From: Actinomadura sp. DC4
GTDB lineage: Bacteria > Actinomycetota > Actinomycetes > Streptosporangiales > Streptosporangiaceae
Length of the DNA stretch: 64,000 nt
Assembly (NCBI RefSeq): GCF_030406325.1
Contig: NZ_JAUEQY010000001.1
Coordinates: 434,001 to 498,000, forward strand
Reading direction: 5' to 3'
Shown piece by piece: positions 45,792 through 54,360 of the stretch (within the stretch, counting starts at the first letter, position 1; each line of letters opens with the position of its first letter). Under the pieces are notes generated by a model. It was not told the DNA's origin. It did no database searches and saw nothing but the letters and a program-made list of their open reading frames with translations. Position numbers and translations under genes: made by a program.

Positions 45792-46394
45792 GCCCCTGGC
45801 ACGAACTCCGCCACCGCCTGTTCCCCGCCGCGCGATCACCCGGCTCACGGCCGAGGCGCCGTGACGTGGAGGAACCGACGGAGGCGGAACGGGCGCTGTG
45901 GGAGGTCTTTCCCCGGGAGGAGACCGCCGACCTCGGCGGTGACGGAGAAGCGGCTCGCGGGGACGGGGGTACGGGCCGACGCCCTCGCCGTGGCGCGGAC
46001 GCTCGACGCCACCGGGCTGGGCGTCGGCGGCGAGGTCAAGCTGCGCGGCGCCCGCGTCGCCGGCGCGCTCACCCTCGACCGACCGCGCCCGCCTGGCCGA
46101 CCCCGGCGGCGTCGCGCTGAACGCCGACAGGATCGTCCTCGGCGACGGCCTGTTCTGCCACGACCTCGTCGCCGAGGGTGCCGCGACGCCGAGGCCCGTA
46201 CGGCCCAGCTCGCGCGGCAGCGTACCCTGCCGCGTACCGCCCGGATCTGGGGGTTCGCGCAGGAGTGGACGGTGGGGTACGGCTATCGGCCGCTGCGGGC
46301 CGCGCTGTGGCTGGCCGCCCTGCTCATCGCGGCCGGCTGGGTACTGGCGACGACGATCGCCGCCGGCGTCACCCGGGTGCTCTCTCGCCAGTGA
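45788..46394 (+). pseudogene. Remnant of a pentapeptide-like integral membrane protein
   Basis: Three frames carry pieces of one protein in order. The first frame begins with GTG 45788: VSPWHELRHRLFPAARSP and TEAERALWEVFPRE. The second continues VRADALAVARTLDATGLGVG and KLRGARVAGALTLD. The third, near 46086-46180, reads RARLADPGGVALNADRIVLG and DGLFCHDLVAEG, the repeat-like pattern of this family. The second frame then returns with RQRTLPRTARIWGFAQEWTV and GYGYRPLRAALWLAALLIAA, the C-terminal membrane part. Most of the central repeats are deleted. It overlaps the end of the convergent MFS gene. Confidence 0.65.
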
Positions 46395-47505
46395 CGCGTC
46401 CGGTCGCGCGCAGGGCCGGGACCGCGAGCAGCAGCGACGCCCCGGCCGCGCCGAACGCCCGGGCCGGGGCCGCGTGGTACAGGGGCAGCCAGGCGAGCGG
46501 GGCGACCGCCGCGCCCGCGAAGCGGAACGCCGACACGGCCGACAGCGCCCCGCCGCGGTTGGCGGGGATCGCGCGCATCGTCAGGTTCTGCAGGGCCACT
46601 GTCAGCAGGGACGCGCCCGCGCCGGCCGCCGTCCAGCACAGGACCAAGACGGCCACCGATCCCGTACGGCCGAGGGAGGCGACGAACGCCGCGGTGACCA
46701 CGGCGGCGAGGATGCCGCACGCGCGCGGGCCGAAGCGGTCGGTCACGGCGCCCCAGACCGAGCCGAGCGTGAGGCCCGCCAGCCCGAAGCCGACCAGTAC
46801 GAGCCCGGTCAGGTCCGGGCGCAGGCTCAGCGCGTCACCGGCGTACAGCGCGACCAGGAACGGCAGCGCCGACGCGCACAGATAGGACAGGAACGCCCCG
46901 GCCGACAGCAGCCCCATCCGCCCGCTGAACAGCGGCCGCCACGAGGGGGCCTCGGCGCCGGGGCGCGGGCGGCCCGGCGGCGGCGCGCACGCCAGCAGTA
47001 CGGCGGCCCCCGCCACGACCACGAACGCCAGCCGCCACGACAGTGCCGCCGCGACGCCGCCGAGCAGCGGCGCGAACGACGACCCGGCGGCCTGGAAGCT
47101 GGAGAAGGTCCCGATGGCGCGGCTCAGCCGCTCCGGCGCGACCGCGCCGCCCAGCCCGGCCAGCAGGAGCGGCGAGGTGAAGGCGTTCGCGGCCCCCATC
47201 GCGGTCCGCCCGGCCAGGAACGTCAGGAGAGACGGGGACAGCGCGCACGCCAGGGACGCGACCGCGTACACGACATAGGCGACCCGCACCGTACGGCGCC
47301 GGCCCCAGCGCTCGCCGAGCGTGCCCGAGACGAGCTGGATCGCCGCGAACGGCACGAAGTACGCGGTCAGCGACGTGGCGACGGCACTGCTCGACGCGTG
47401 AACGGACCCGCCGATCTGCGGCAGCATCGGGGCCACCACACCGCCGCCCAGCGGGCCGAGCAGGCCGCCGGTGTACAGCGCGGCGATCTTGAACCGTTGC
47501 CACAC
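46369..47505 (-). CDS. MFS transporter, probable drug or metabolite exporter
   Basis: A 378-residue permease with about twelve hydrophobic segments. The loop 2-3 motif is LGERWGRRRTVRVAYVVYAV, and GRTAMGAANAFTSPLLLAGL and IGTFSSFQAAGSSFAPLLGG follow the usual motif B/C pattern of exporters. It starts GTG TGG and lies 5 bp downstream of the methyltransferase stop, so both are probably one operon. The substrate is unknown; the adjacent methyltransferase could modify the exported compound, but this is inference. Confidence 0.85.
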   Translation of the reverse strand: MWQRFKIAALYTGGLLGPLGGGVVAPMLPQIGGSVHASSSAVATSLTAYFVPFAAIQLVSGTLGERWGRRRTVRVAYVVYAVASLACALSPSLLTFLAGRTAMGAANAFTSPLLLAGLGGAVAPERLSRAIGTFSSFQAAGSSFAPLLGGVAAALSWRLAFVVVAGAAVLLACAPPPGRPRPGAEAPSWRPLFSGRMGLLSAGAFLSYLCASALPFLVALYAGDALSLRPDLTGLVLVGFGLAGLTLGSVWGAVTDRFGPRACGILAAVVTAAFVASLGRTGSVAVLVLCWTAAGAGASLLTVALQNLTMRAIPANRGGALSAVSAFRFAGAAVAPLAWLPLYHAAPARAFGAAGASLLLAVPALRATGRVTGERAPG

Positions 47506-47510
47506 GTTCG

Positions 47511-48254
47511 TCAGCCGGCCCGTTTCGCCGAGAACTCCAGGCGGACGTAGTCCACGACGGGCTCGGCCAGCCGCTCCGCCACCGCGGACACGAACGCGTC
47601 GTGCTCGGCGGGCGGAACGCGGTCCAGGTGCGCGCCGAGCACGACGGTCCGCAGATAGCTGTCGAACTGCTCGCCGGGCTCCAGCCGCGCGGGGTCGGGC
47701 ACGAGCTCGGCGCGTACGTCCGTGAAACCGGCGCGTTCGAGCCGCTCGCGGGTCTCCTCGGCGCCGGCGAAGTGCCAGATGTCCGTCGGGGCGCCGAGCA
47801 CGTCCTCGACGGCCGCGCGTACGTGAGCGATGTTGCCCTTTCCTCCGCAGTCGGCCGCGAAGGTGGCGCCGGGGCGCAGCGCCCGCGCGATGCCGGCGAA
47901 CAGCGCGTCGTGGTCGTGGATCCAGTGGAACGTCGCGACGCTGAACGCCGCGTCGGCCGGAGCGCCGACCGGCAGCGGCTCGGTCAGGTCGGCCTGGATC
48001 GCCTCGACCCGGTCGAGCCGGCCGGCGAGCCGCTCGCGCAGCCGATCCAGCATGCGGGCCGAGCCGTCCACCGCGATGACGCGGCCTCGGGGGAGGGCGT
48101 CGAGCAGGGCCTCGGTGTCGCGGCCGGTGCCGCAGCCCGCCTCGAGGACCGTCTCGTCACCGGCGAACGAGAAGCGGCCGAGCGTCCGCCGGCCCCAGCG
48201 CAGGTGCGGCAGCGGAAGCGAGTCGTATGTGGTGGCGTCCCATTCTCGGAGCAT
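47511..48254 (-). CDS. Class I SAM-dependent methyltransferase (trans-aconitate methyltransferase-like)
   Basis: A 247-residue protein with the SAM fold: motif I TVLEAGCGTGRDTEALL, acidic end of strand 2 in VIAVDGSARMLDRLRERL, and IQADLTEPLPVGAPADAAFS then ATFHWIHDHDALFAGIARAL as motifs II-III. YDSLPLPHLRWGRRTLGRF and the HWIHDHD segment resemble the trans-aconitate 2-methyltransferase group. The ATG at 48254 is followed by MLREWDATTYDSL, a typical opening. An inverted repeat lies just upstream. Confidence 0.85.
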   Translation of the reverse strand: MLREWDATTYDSLPLPHLRWGRRTLGRFSFAGDETVLEAGCGTGRDTEALLDALPRGRVIAVDGSARMLDRLRERLAGRLDRVEAIQADLTEPLPVGAPADAAFSVATFHWIHDHDALFAGIARALRPGATFAADCGGKGNIAHVRAAVEDVLGAPTDIWHFAGAEETRERLERAGFTDVRAELVPDPARLEPGEQFDSYLRTVVLGAHLDRVPPAEHDAFVSAVAERLAEPVVDYVRLEFSAKRAG

Positions 48255-48259
48255 CGTCC

Positions 48260-48281
48260 ATCACCTTACCTTCGTGGTGAT
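48260..48281. promoter_or_regulatory. Inverted repeat upstream of the methyltransferase-MFS operon
   Basis: ATCACC and GGTGAT form 6-bp arms separated by 10 bp, 6 bp upstream of the methyltransferase ATG. It could be a repressor site or 5'-UTR hairpin. No regulator gene directly adjacent is clearly linked, although the MocR gene is next upstream. Confidence 0.35.
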
Positions 48282-48319
48282 CCTAGACGGTATCCCACCT
48301 ATCAAGAAAAATCGTCTTA

Positions 48320-49705
48320 TTATTTGAGACTCAAGGCGTCGTGAAGGATGCGGAGGCCCGCTCCGATCCGTGCCGCCGGGATCGCGCCGTACCCGAGCGC
48401 CAGGCCCGGCCGCGTGTCCGGATCCCCGGACACCTCGGCGAGCGTGTGCACCTGCGCCCCGGCCGCCCGCGCACGCTCGGCCGCCCGGCCCGGGTCGGTC
48501 GCGGTGAACGCGCTCACGTGCAGGCCCGCGGCCGAGGGAACCGGTTCCAGGAGGCCGGCGAAGTCACGGCCGAGCGCGGCGAGCAGCAGCCCGTGGCGCT
48601 CTTCGTACTCCTGCCGCATCCGGCGTACGTGCCGGGCGAGATCGCCGTCGTCGATGAAGCGGGCCAGAGCCGCCTGCGCGGGCGCCGGGGAGTGCCAGTC
48701 GGTGACGAACCTGGCCGTGGTCAGCGCGGCGCGCAGCGACGCGGGCGCCACGAGATAGCCGATGCGCACGCGCGGCGCCAGGACCTTGGTGAACGACCCG
48801 GTGTAGAGCACCAGGCCGCTGTGGTCGAGGTTCTGCAGCGGCTCGACCGGCCGCCCGCCGTAGCGGAACTCGCTGTCGTAGTCGTCCTCGATCACCGCGG
48901 CGTTTCGCCGCCCGGCCCACTCGAGCAGTGCCGTACGGCGGGCCAGCGACATCGTCATGCCGAGCGGGAACTGGTGGGACGGCGTGACGTAGACCGCCCG
49001 TACGTCGGGCGGGAGGGCGTCCACTCGCAGGCCCTCGGCGTCCACCGGCACGCCTACGACGCGCAGGCCGAGCGACCGGAACAGCATCCGGGCCGGTGGA
49101 TACCCGGGCCGTTCGACCGCGACGCGGTCGCCGGGTTCGAGCAGGGCGCGGCCGACCAGGTCGAGGGCCTGCTGGATGCCGTTCGTGACGATGACGTCGT
49201 CGGCTCCGGCCCGTACGCCGCGGGACACGCCGATGTGCCGGGCGATCGCCGCTCGCAGCCGTGCGTGCCCGGCCGGGTCCGCCGGACCCGGCTCGCGGTC
49301 CGTCAGCCGCCGCCAGGTCTCGTACGGGAACAGCCGCGGATCGGGCAGCCCGACCCGGAAGTCGTACGCGGGCCGTGCGTCCAGCCAGTCCGGCCAGGGT
49401 GCCAGGGAGTCCCAGACGGCGCGCGGCCGCAGTGGCGACGAGGCGGGCGCGCGCCGCGACGCGGGGCCCGTCGCGTGGACGAACGTGCCCGCGCCGACCC
49501 GGCTCGTCACGAAGCCCTCCGAGGCGAGCCGGTCGTAGGCGACCGCGACCGTGTTGCGCGCGACGCCGAGCCGCCGGGCCAGCTCGCGGGTGGGCGGGAG
49601 GGCGTCGCCGACGCGCAGCCGGCCGTCCAGGATGGCGGCCCGGAGCTGCCGGTAGATCTGCCCGGTCAGATCGCGCCGGTCGCCGAGGCTGACGTGAAAG
49701 TCCAT
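48320..49705 (-). CDS. MocR-type regulator (GntR HTH fused to class I aminotransferase)
   Basis: A 461-residue fusion. Residues 10-75 form a GntR winged helix (LTGQIYRQLRAAILDGRLRV, then RELARRLGVARNTVAVAYDR). The remainder is a fold-type I aminotransferase domain with IVTNGIQQALDLVGRALLEP, EDDYDSEFRYGGRPVEPLQN and the PLP lysine in GSFTKVLAPRVRIGYLVAP. MocR/PdxR-type proteins use PLP as a sensory ligand, often for vitamin B6 or amino-acid metabolism. ATG 49705 is chosen because it begins the HTH and lies on a palindrome. It is divergent from a DinB-like gene. The 3' flank is unusually AT-rich for this genome. Confidence 0.9.
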   Translation of the reverse strand: MDFHVSLGDRRDLTGQIYRQLRAAILDGRLRVGDALPPTRELARRLGVARNTVAVAYDRLASEGFVTSRVGAGTFVHATGPASRRAPASSPLRPRAVWDSLAPWPDWLDARPAYDFRVGLPDPRLFPYETWRRLTDREPGPADPAGHARLRAAIARHIGVSRGVRAGADDVIVTNGIQQALDLVGRALLEPGDRVAVERPGYPPARMLFRSLGLRVVGVPVDAEGLRVDALPPDVRAVYVTPSHQFPLGMTMSLARRTALLEWAGRRNAAVIEDDYDSEFRYGGRPVEPLQNLDHSGLVLYTGSFTKVLAPRVRIGYLVAPASLRAALTTARFVTDWHSPAPAQAALARFIDDGDLARHVRRMRQEYEERHGLLLAALGRDFAGLLEPVPSAAGLHVSAFTATDPGRAAERARAAGAQVHTLAEVSGDPDTRPGLALGYGAIPAARIGAGLRILHDALSLK

Positions 49706-49720
49706 GATTGGACCAATCAT
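49704..49720. promoter_or_regulatory. Perfect 17-bp palindrome covering the mocR start codon
   Basis: ATGATTGG-A-CCAATCAT has 8-bp perfect arms around one base. Its left end includes the mocR initiation codon on the minus strand, and it lies 56 bp upstream of the divergent DinB-like gene. This position suits direct autorepression together with control of the divergent gene. Confidence 0.65.
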
Positions 49721-49775
49721 ATCGCCCGGTTTTGGACCTGGTGCTGGGCCTTTCCTCTTTCCTAGGCTTCTGTCC

Positions 49776-50390
49776 ATGGACATCCAAGAACTGCACCGGC
49801 GCGCCATCGAGCACGCGGTGGAGACCGTCGCGCGGGTGCCGGCGGACCGGCTGGCGGCGCCGACCCCCTGCCTGGACTGGACCGTGCGCGGGCTGCTGCG
49901 GCACATGATCAGTCTCAACGAGGGCTTCACCGCCGCCGCGTACGGCGGCGGCGCGGACCTGAACGTGTGGCGGAACGGGCGGATCGGCGCGGACCACCGC
50001 GCCTCCTTCGCCGAGTCCGCCAAGAAGGCCGCCGAGGCGTTCGGCGAGGACGGCGTGCTCGACCGCGCGTTCGATCTGCCCGAGGTACGACGAGGCGAGG
50101 CGTTCCCCGGGACCGTGGCGATCGGCTTCCACCTCGTGGACAACATCGTGCACTCCTGGGACATCGCCGCGGCGGTCGGCCTTCCCTGGGAGCCCGCCGA
50201 CGACCTCGTCGCCGCCGCCCTCACCATCGCGCTACGGGTACCGGACCTGCCGGAGACGCGCGGTCCCGGGCTCGCGTTCGAGCCGGGCCTGGACGTGCCG
50301 GAGGAGACGCCGGACCGGGAGCGGCTGCTCGCGGTGCTCGGCCGCTCACCCGCCTGGACTCCGCCGGTACAGGCCTCGCGCAGGCATTGA
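49776..50390 (+). CDS. TIGR03086/DinB-like metal-binding protein (mycothiol-linked family)
   Basis: A 204-residue protein of the TIGR03086 family, related to mycothiol-dependent maleylpyruvate isomerase and DinB. It has LHRRAIEHAVETVARVPADR, then PTPCLDWTVRGLLRHMISLN with the conserved CxxW and first metal histidine, and AIGFHLVDNIVHSWDIAAAV with the other histidines and Trp. Members are thiol-dependent transferases or hydrolases of unknown substrate. No Shine-Dalgarno precedes ATG 49776; TAGGCT at 49763-49768 could be a -10 for a leaderless mRNA. It may be controlled by the divergent MocR protein. Confidence 0.85.
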   Translation: MDIQELHRRAIEHAVETVARVPADRLAAPTPCLDWTVRGLLRHMISLNEGFTAAAYGGGADLNVWRNGRIGADHRASFAESAKKAAEAFGEDGVLDRAFDLPEVRRGEAFPGTVAIGFHLVDNIVHSWDIAAAVGLPWEPADDLVAAALTIALRVPDLPETRGPGLAFEPGLDVPEETPDRERLLAVLGRSPAWTPPVQASRRH

Positions 50391-50405
50391 CGCGCGTACG
50401 ACCAG

Positions 50406-50936
50406 ATGGGCACCGTGGGGACGGTGTTGATCAGACGCGAGACGCCCGCGGACGCCGGCGCCGTCCATGCCGTGACCGCCGCGGCGTTCGCGCGGTCCGG
50501 GTCCCCGGACGTGCCGGAGACCCGCCTGCTCACCGAGCTGCGCGCCTCGGAGGACTGGATTCCGGCGCTCTCCTTCGTGGCGCTCGTCGAGAACGTCGTC
50601 GTCGGCCATGTGGTCTGCAGCCGAGGCCGCGTGGAGTCCGATCCGGTGCTCGCCCTCGGGCCGCTGAGCGTACGGCCCGGCCGGCAGCGGCGCGGGGTCG
50701 GGCTCGCCCTCGTGCACACCGTGCTGGGCGCGGCCGACGCGCTCGGCGAACCCCTGGTCGTCCTGCTCGGCGCGCCCGGCTACTACGCGCGGTTCGGGTT
50801 CCGGCCGGCCGAGGAGTTCGGGATCGTGCCGCGGACGGCGGAGTGGCGAGCGCACTTCCAGGTCCGCACGCTGTCGGCGTACGTCCCGGAGATCCGCGGC
50901 ACGTTCGCCTACCCCGAGCCCTTCGACCGCGTCTGA
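50406..50936 (+). CDS. YhbS-like GNAT N-acetyltransferase
   Basis: A 176-residue GNAT protein. IRRETPADAGAVHAVTAAAF is the first strand-helix; LALGPLSVRPGRQRRGVGLA is motif A with RxxGxG/A, and LGAPGYYARFGFRPAEEFGI the motif B region characteristic of YhbS-like enzymes. The substrate is not known. It begins 15 bp after the DinB-like gene and probably shares its transcript. Its stop is 4 bp from the stop of the convergent ABC permease gene. Confidence 0.87.
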   Translation: MGTVGTVLIRRETPADAGAVHAVTAAAFARSGSPDVPETRLLTELRASEDWIPALSFVALVENVVVGHVVCSRGRVESDPVLALGPLSVRPGRQRRGVGLALVHTVLGAADALGEPLVVLLGAPGYYARFGFRPAEEFGIVPRTAEWRAHFQVRTLSAYVPEIRGTFAYPEPFDRV

Positions 50937-50940
50937 CCCC

Positions 50941-53436
50941 TCAACCCGGCGCCGCGACCGCGCGCAGCACGTCCAGCCGCCCGGCCCGGCGCGCCGGGCG
51001 CAGCGACGCGAGGATCCCGGCGAGCGCGCCGATGACGACGATCACGACGAGCTGGACCACCGGCACGGCGAACGCTCCGCCGGTCGCCGCGCGGGCCAGG
51101 GCCCAGCCCGGCAGCAGGCCGACGCCCAGGCCGCCCGCCGTCCCGAACAGCGCGACGATGAGCGACTCCTGCCGGATGACCGCGCGGAGCTGGCCGCGGG
51201 TCGCGCCGACCGCCCGCAGCAGCCCGAACTCGCGAGTCCGCTCGTGCACCGACAGCGACAGCGCGTTGGCGATGCCGAGCAGCGCGATGACGATGGCCAG
51301 CGCGAGCATGACGTACACCAGCGTCAGCAGCGAACTCACCCCCGACGCCTGCGAGTCGACGTACTCCTCGCGGCTCTGCACCGGCGGAGCGGCGTACGGC
51401 CGGGCCGCCGCGGTCACCGCGCGCTCGCCCTCGGCCGTGCTGACGCCGGGCCGGAGCTCGATCAGCAGGGTGGTGTCCTGCGGACGCGGGTCGTGCGCGG
51501 TCCACTCCGTACGCGGCAGCAGGTAGTCGCCGGCCGGCCCGCCGGAGGCGAAGACGCCGCCGACCGTGAGCGTACGGCGGGTGCCGTCGGCGAACACCAC
51601 CGCCAGGCGGCTGCCGGGGCGCCAGCCGTGCGAGCGTGCCGCGTCCCGGCCGACCGCGAGCGTTCCGGGCCCGATGCGCGCGGCCGTGCCGAGGTCGAGC
51701 ACCCGGCCGAGCGCCGCCGGGTCGGCGTAGCGGACGCGGACGGCCCGCCCGTCGATCCGCACGCCGCCCGCGCCCAGGCCCACCGCGGCGGCGACCTGCG
51801 GAAGGCGCGCCACGTCCCCGGCCAGCTCCGGACCGAACCCGCCGCCGAGGCGGGCGCCGGTGCTGATCGCCAGGTCGCCGCCGAAGGACCGGGAGACGTC
51901 GTCGCGGATCGAGGCGCGTGAGGAGGCGGCGAGCACGGTGAACAACGTGACCACGCCGATGCCGATCATGAGCGCGGTGGCCGCGCCCGCCACGCGCCGG
52001 GGCTCGCGGACCGTGTTCCGGCGGGCCAGCCGCCCGGTCACCCGGCGCAGCGGCGCGCCGAGCAGCGCTCCGGCGGGCCGGGCCGCGACCGGCCCGAGCA
52101 CCACCACGCCGACGAGACAGCAGAGCGCGCCGGCGCCCGCCACCGCGATCGAACCGCCCGCGGCCACGAGCAGCACGACCCCGGCGGCCGTCAGCGCGCC
52201 GCCGGCCAGGCCGCGCGTACGGGACACGGCGGCGGGTTCGGCGGCGGTCGCGCGCAGCGCGGCGACCGGCGGCGTACGCGCGGCGCGTACCGCCGGGAGC
52301 AGGCAGGACAGCACCGTCACGAAGACGCCCACGGGGACGGAGACGGCCACGGTCGTCGCGGTGAGGACCGGCCCGCCCGTGGGCAGCGCGGCGCCCATCG
52401 CGGCGAACACGCCCTCCAGCAGGGCGGTGAAGCCCAGCCCGCCCGCCAACCCGGCCACCGACGCGACGAGGCCGATCCCGGCCGCCTCGGCGACCACCGA
52501 GCCGAGCACCTGCCGCCGCGAGGCGCCGATGGCGCGCAGGAGGGCGGACTCGCGGCTTCGCTGCGCCACGGTGATGGTGAAGGTGTTGTGGATGCCGAAC
52601 GTGGCGACGAGCAGCGCGATCCCGGCGAACACCAGCAGGAACGTGCGGAACATCGTCAGGAACCCGTTGCTGACGGCGTCCATGCCCTCCTCGCTGAGCG
52701 ACGCGCCGGTGACCGCCTCGGTGCCGGGCGGGAGCACGGGCCGCAGCCGCGCGACCAGAGCGGCCTGGGAGACGCCGCTCGCGGCGCGTACCGACACGCC
52801 GGCGATCCGGTCCGGCGACCCGGCGACGTAGCGGCGTGCGCCCTCCAGCGTGAACCCGGTGAACGAGCCGCCGCCGAAGCCGTCCTGGTCGCCGAACTTG
52901 GCGATCCCGACGATCCGTACGGGGATCCGCCGCGGCGTGAGCACGGCGGTCGTGTCGCCGACGTTCAGCCGTCCCTGCCGGGCCACGGCGCGGTTCACGA
53001 CGACCTCGTCATCGGCGCGGGGCGCCCGGCCCTCGACCACGTGGTACGGGTTGAGCCGCGCGTCCGTGAGCCAGTTGCCGGCCGTCCTGGGCCCGAGCAC
53101 GGGGACCGGCGTGCCGTCCCGGCCGAGGAGCTGCCCGCTTCCGGAGACGACCGGCTCGGCCACGGCCACGCCGGGCACGCGGCGCACCCGGACGGCGACC
53201 TCGGCCGCGATCGTCCCGCGCTCGCCCGTCGGCGCGTCGCTGACGTTGGTCGACCCGCGGACCGACGCGTCGGTGCCCGCGTACGCCTGGCCGAAGAACC
53301 GCCCGATGCTCCGGTCGAGCGTGTCGCCGAGCACGAGTGCCCCGGCGAGGAAGGAGACGCCGAGGAAGACCGCGACGAGCGATCCCGCGAGGCGGCGCCT
53401 GCGCGCCCACAGCCCCTTGAGCGCGATCCGCGTCAT
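50941..53436 (-). CDS. FtsX-type ABC transporter permease with two FtsX domains
   Basis: An 831-residue membrane protein. The N-terminus WARRRRLAGSLVAVFLGVSF is the first membrane segment, followed by a large extracytoplasmic domain, and FtsX core segments appear twice (ALLRAIGASRRQVLGSVVAE and GLLRAVGATRGQLRAVIRQE). This duplicated plan is that of actinobacterial exporters related to antimicrobial peptide or lipoprotein transport. The ATP-binding gene directly upstream overlaps it by 4 bp. No adjacent two-component system is present. Its substrate is unknown. Confidence 0.9.
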   Translation of the reverse strand: MTRIALKGLWARRRRLAGSLVAVFLGVSFLAGALVLGDTLDRSIGRFFGQAYAGTDASVRGSTNVSDAPTGERGTIAAEVAVRVRRVPGVAVAEPVVSGSGQLLGRDGTPVPVLGPRTAGNWLTDARLNPYHVVEGRAPRADDEVVVNRAVARQGRLNVGDTTAVLTPRRIPVRIVGIAKFGDQDGFGGGSFTGFTLEGARRYVAGSPDRIAGVSVRAASGVSQAALVARLRPVLPPGTEAVTGASLSEEGMDAVSNGFLTMFRTFLLVFAGIALLVATFGIHNTFTITVAQRSRESALLRAIGASRRQVLGSVVAEAAGIGLVASVAGLAGGLGFTALLEGVFAAMGAALPTGGPVLTATTVAVSVPVGVFVTVLSCLLPAVRAARTPPVAALRATAAEPAAVSRTRGLAGGALTAAGVVLLVAAGGSIAVAGAGALCCLVGVVVLGPVAARPAGALLGAPLRRVTGRLARRNTVREPRRVAGAATALMIGIGVVTLFTVLAASSRASIRDDVSRSFGGDLAISTGARLGGGFGPELAGDVARLPQVAAAVGLGAGGVRIDGRAVRVRYADPAALGRVLDLGTAARIGPGTLAVGRDAARSHGWRPGSRLAVVFADGTRRTLTVGGVFASGGPAGDYLLPRTEWTAHDPRPQDTTLLIELRPGVSTAEGERAVTAAARPYAAPPVQSREEYVDSQASGVSSLLTLVYVMLALAIVIALLGIANALSLSVHERTREFGLLRAVGATRGQLRAVIRQESLIVALFGTAGGLGVGLLPGWALARAATGGAFAVPVVQLVVIVVIGALAGILASLRPARRAGRLDVLRAVAAPG

Positions 53437-54185
53437 CGCGTGCTCCCCGGGGTCTCGAAGGCGCTCATGCGGTCCAGTACGGCGCGCGCGGTCGGGTCCT
53501 CGATCCGGTCGCGGACCCGGCCGTCGGCGAGGAAGACCGCCATGTCCGCGTACGCCGCCGCGACCGGGTCGTGGGTGACCATGACGACCGTCTGGTCCAG
53601 CTCGTCGACGGCCGTACGGAGGAAGCCGAGGATCTCCGCGCCGGTACGGGAGTCCAGGTTGCCGGTCGGCTCGTCGGCGAAGACGATCGCCGGGCGGGAG
53701 GCCAGCGCCCGCGCCACCGCGACCCGCTGCTGCTGCCCGCCGGACAGCTCGGCCGGCCGGTGCCGGAGCCGGTCGCCGAGCCCGACCGCCGCGACGACGC
53801 CGTCGACCCAGCCGGCGTCGGGCCGCGTGCCCGCGAGGGTCATCGGCAGGGCGATGTTCTCCGCGGCGTTCAGCGTGGGGACGAGGTTGAAGGACTGGAA
53901 GACGAACCCGACCCGTTCGCGGCGGAGCACGGTCAGCTGCCGGTCCGACAGGGTGCCCAGGTCGACGTCGCCGATCAGGACCTGCCCGGAGGTGACCGTG
54001 TCCAGCCCGGCGACACAGTGCATGAGCGTCGACTTGCCCGCGCCGGACGGCCCCATGATCGCGGTGAACCGGCCCGCCGGGAACGCGACGCTCACGTCGT
54101 CGAGCGCCCGCACTTCGGCGGCGCCCGTCCCGTACACCTTGGTGGCACCCACCGCACGCGCCGCGGCGCGTCGCTCGCCCGTCAT
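53433..54185 (-). CDS. ABC transporter ATP-binding protein (MacB/LolD-like)
   Basis: A 250-residue ABC ATPase. Walker A is GPSGAGKST, the Q-loop GFVFQSFNLVP, the signature LSGGQQQRVAVARAL, Walker B AIVFADEPTG followed by NLDSRTG, and the switch VMVTHDPVAA. The FQSFNLVP and DEPTGNLDS patterns are those of the LolD/MacB group that partners FtsX-type permeases, as here. ATG 54185 has GAGAAAGAG-like purines upstream; the longer frame would add a basic, non-conserved leader. Confidence 0.93.
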   Translation of the reverse strand: MTGERRAAARAVGATKVYGTGAAEVRALDDVSVAFPAGRFTAIMGPSGAGKSTLMHCVAGLDTVTSGQVLIGDVDLGTLSDRQLTVLRRERVGFVFQSFNLVPTLNAAENIALPMTLAGTRPDAGWVDGVVAAVGLGDRLRHRPAELSGGQQQRVAVARALASRPAIVFADEPTGNLDSRTGAEILGFLRTAVDELDQTVVMVTHDPVAAAYADMAVFLADGRVRDRIEDPTARAVLDRMSAFETPGSTR

Positions 54186-54325
54186 CGATCTCTCTTTCCT
54201 CGGAGGGGATGTGGTCCGAGGATCGCGGCGAGGTACGGGCGCCGTCGTCGGGCTGGGAGCGGCATCGAGGCTGCGTCGCGCAGGGTAGACGCGGGGGCTC
54301 ACGCCTACCCCCGCGGGCGTACGAA

Positions 54326-54357
54326 GGCGGAACGCCCCGGCGCCGGGGCGTTCCGCC
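54326..54357 (-). terminator. Perfect 32-bp palindromic hairpin after the hydrolase gene
   Basis: Two 16-bp arms, 54326-54341 and 54342-54357, are exact reverse complements (GGCGGAACGCCCCGGC and its mirror), directly after the hydrolase stop. There is no T-run. It probably terminates the hydrolase transcript and isolates the ABC operon that follows in the same direction. Confidence 0.65.
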
Positions 54358-54360
54358 GTG

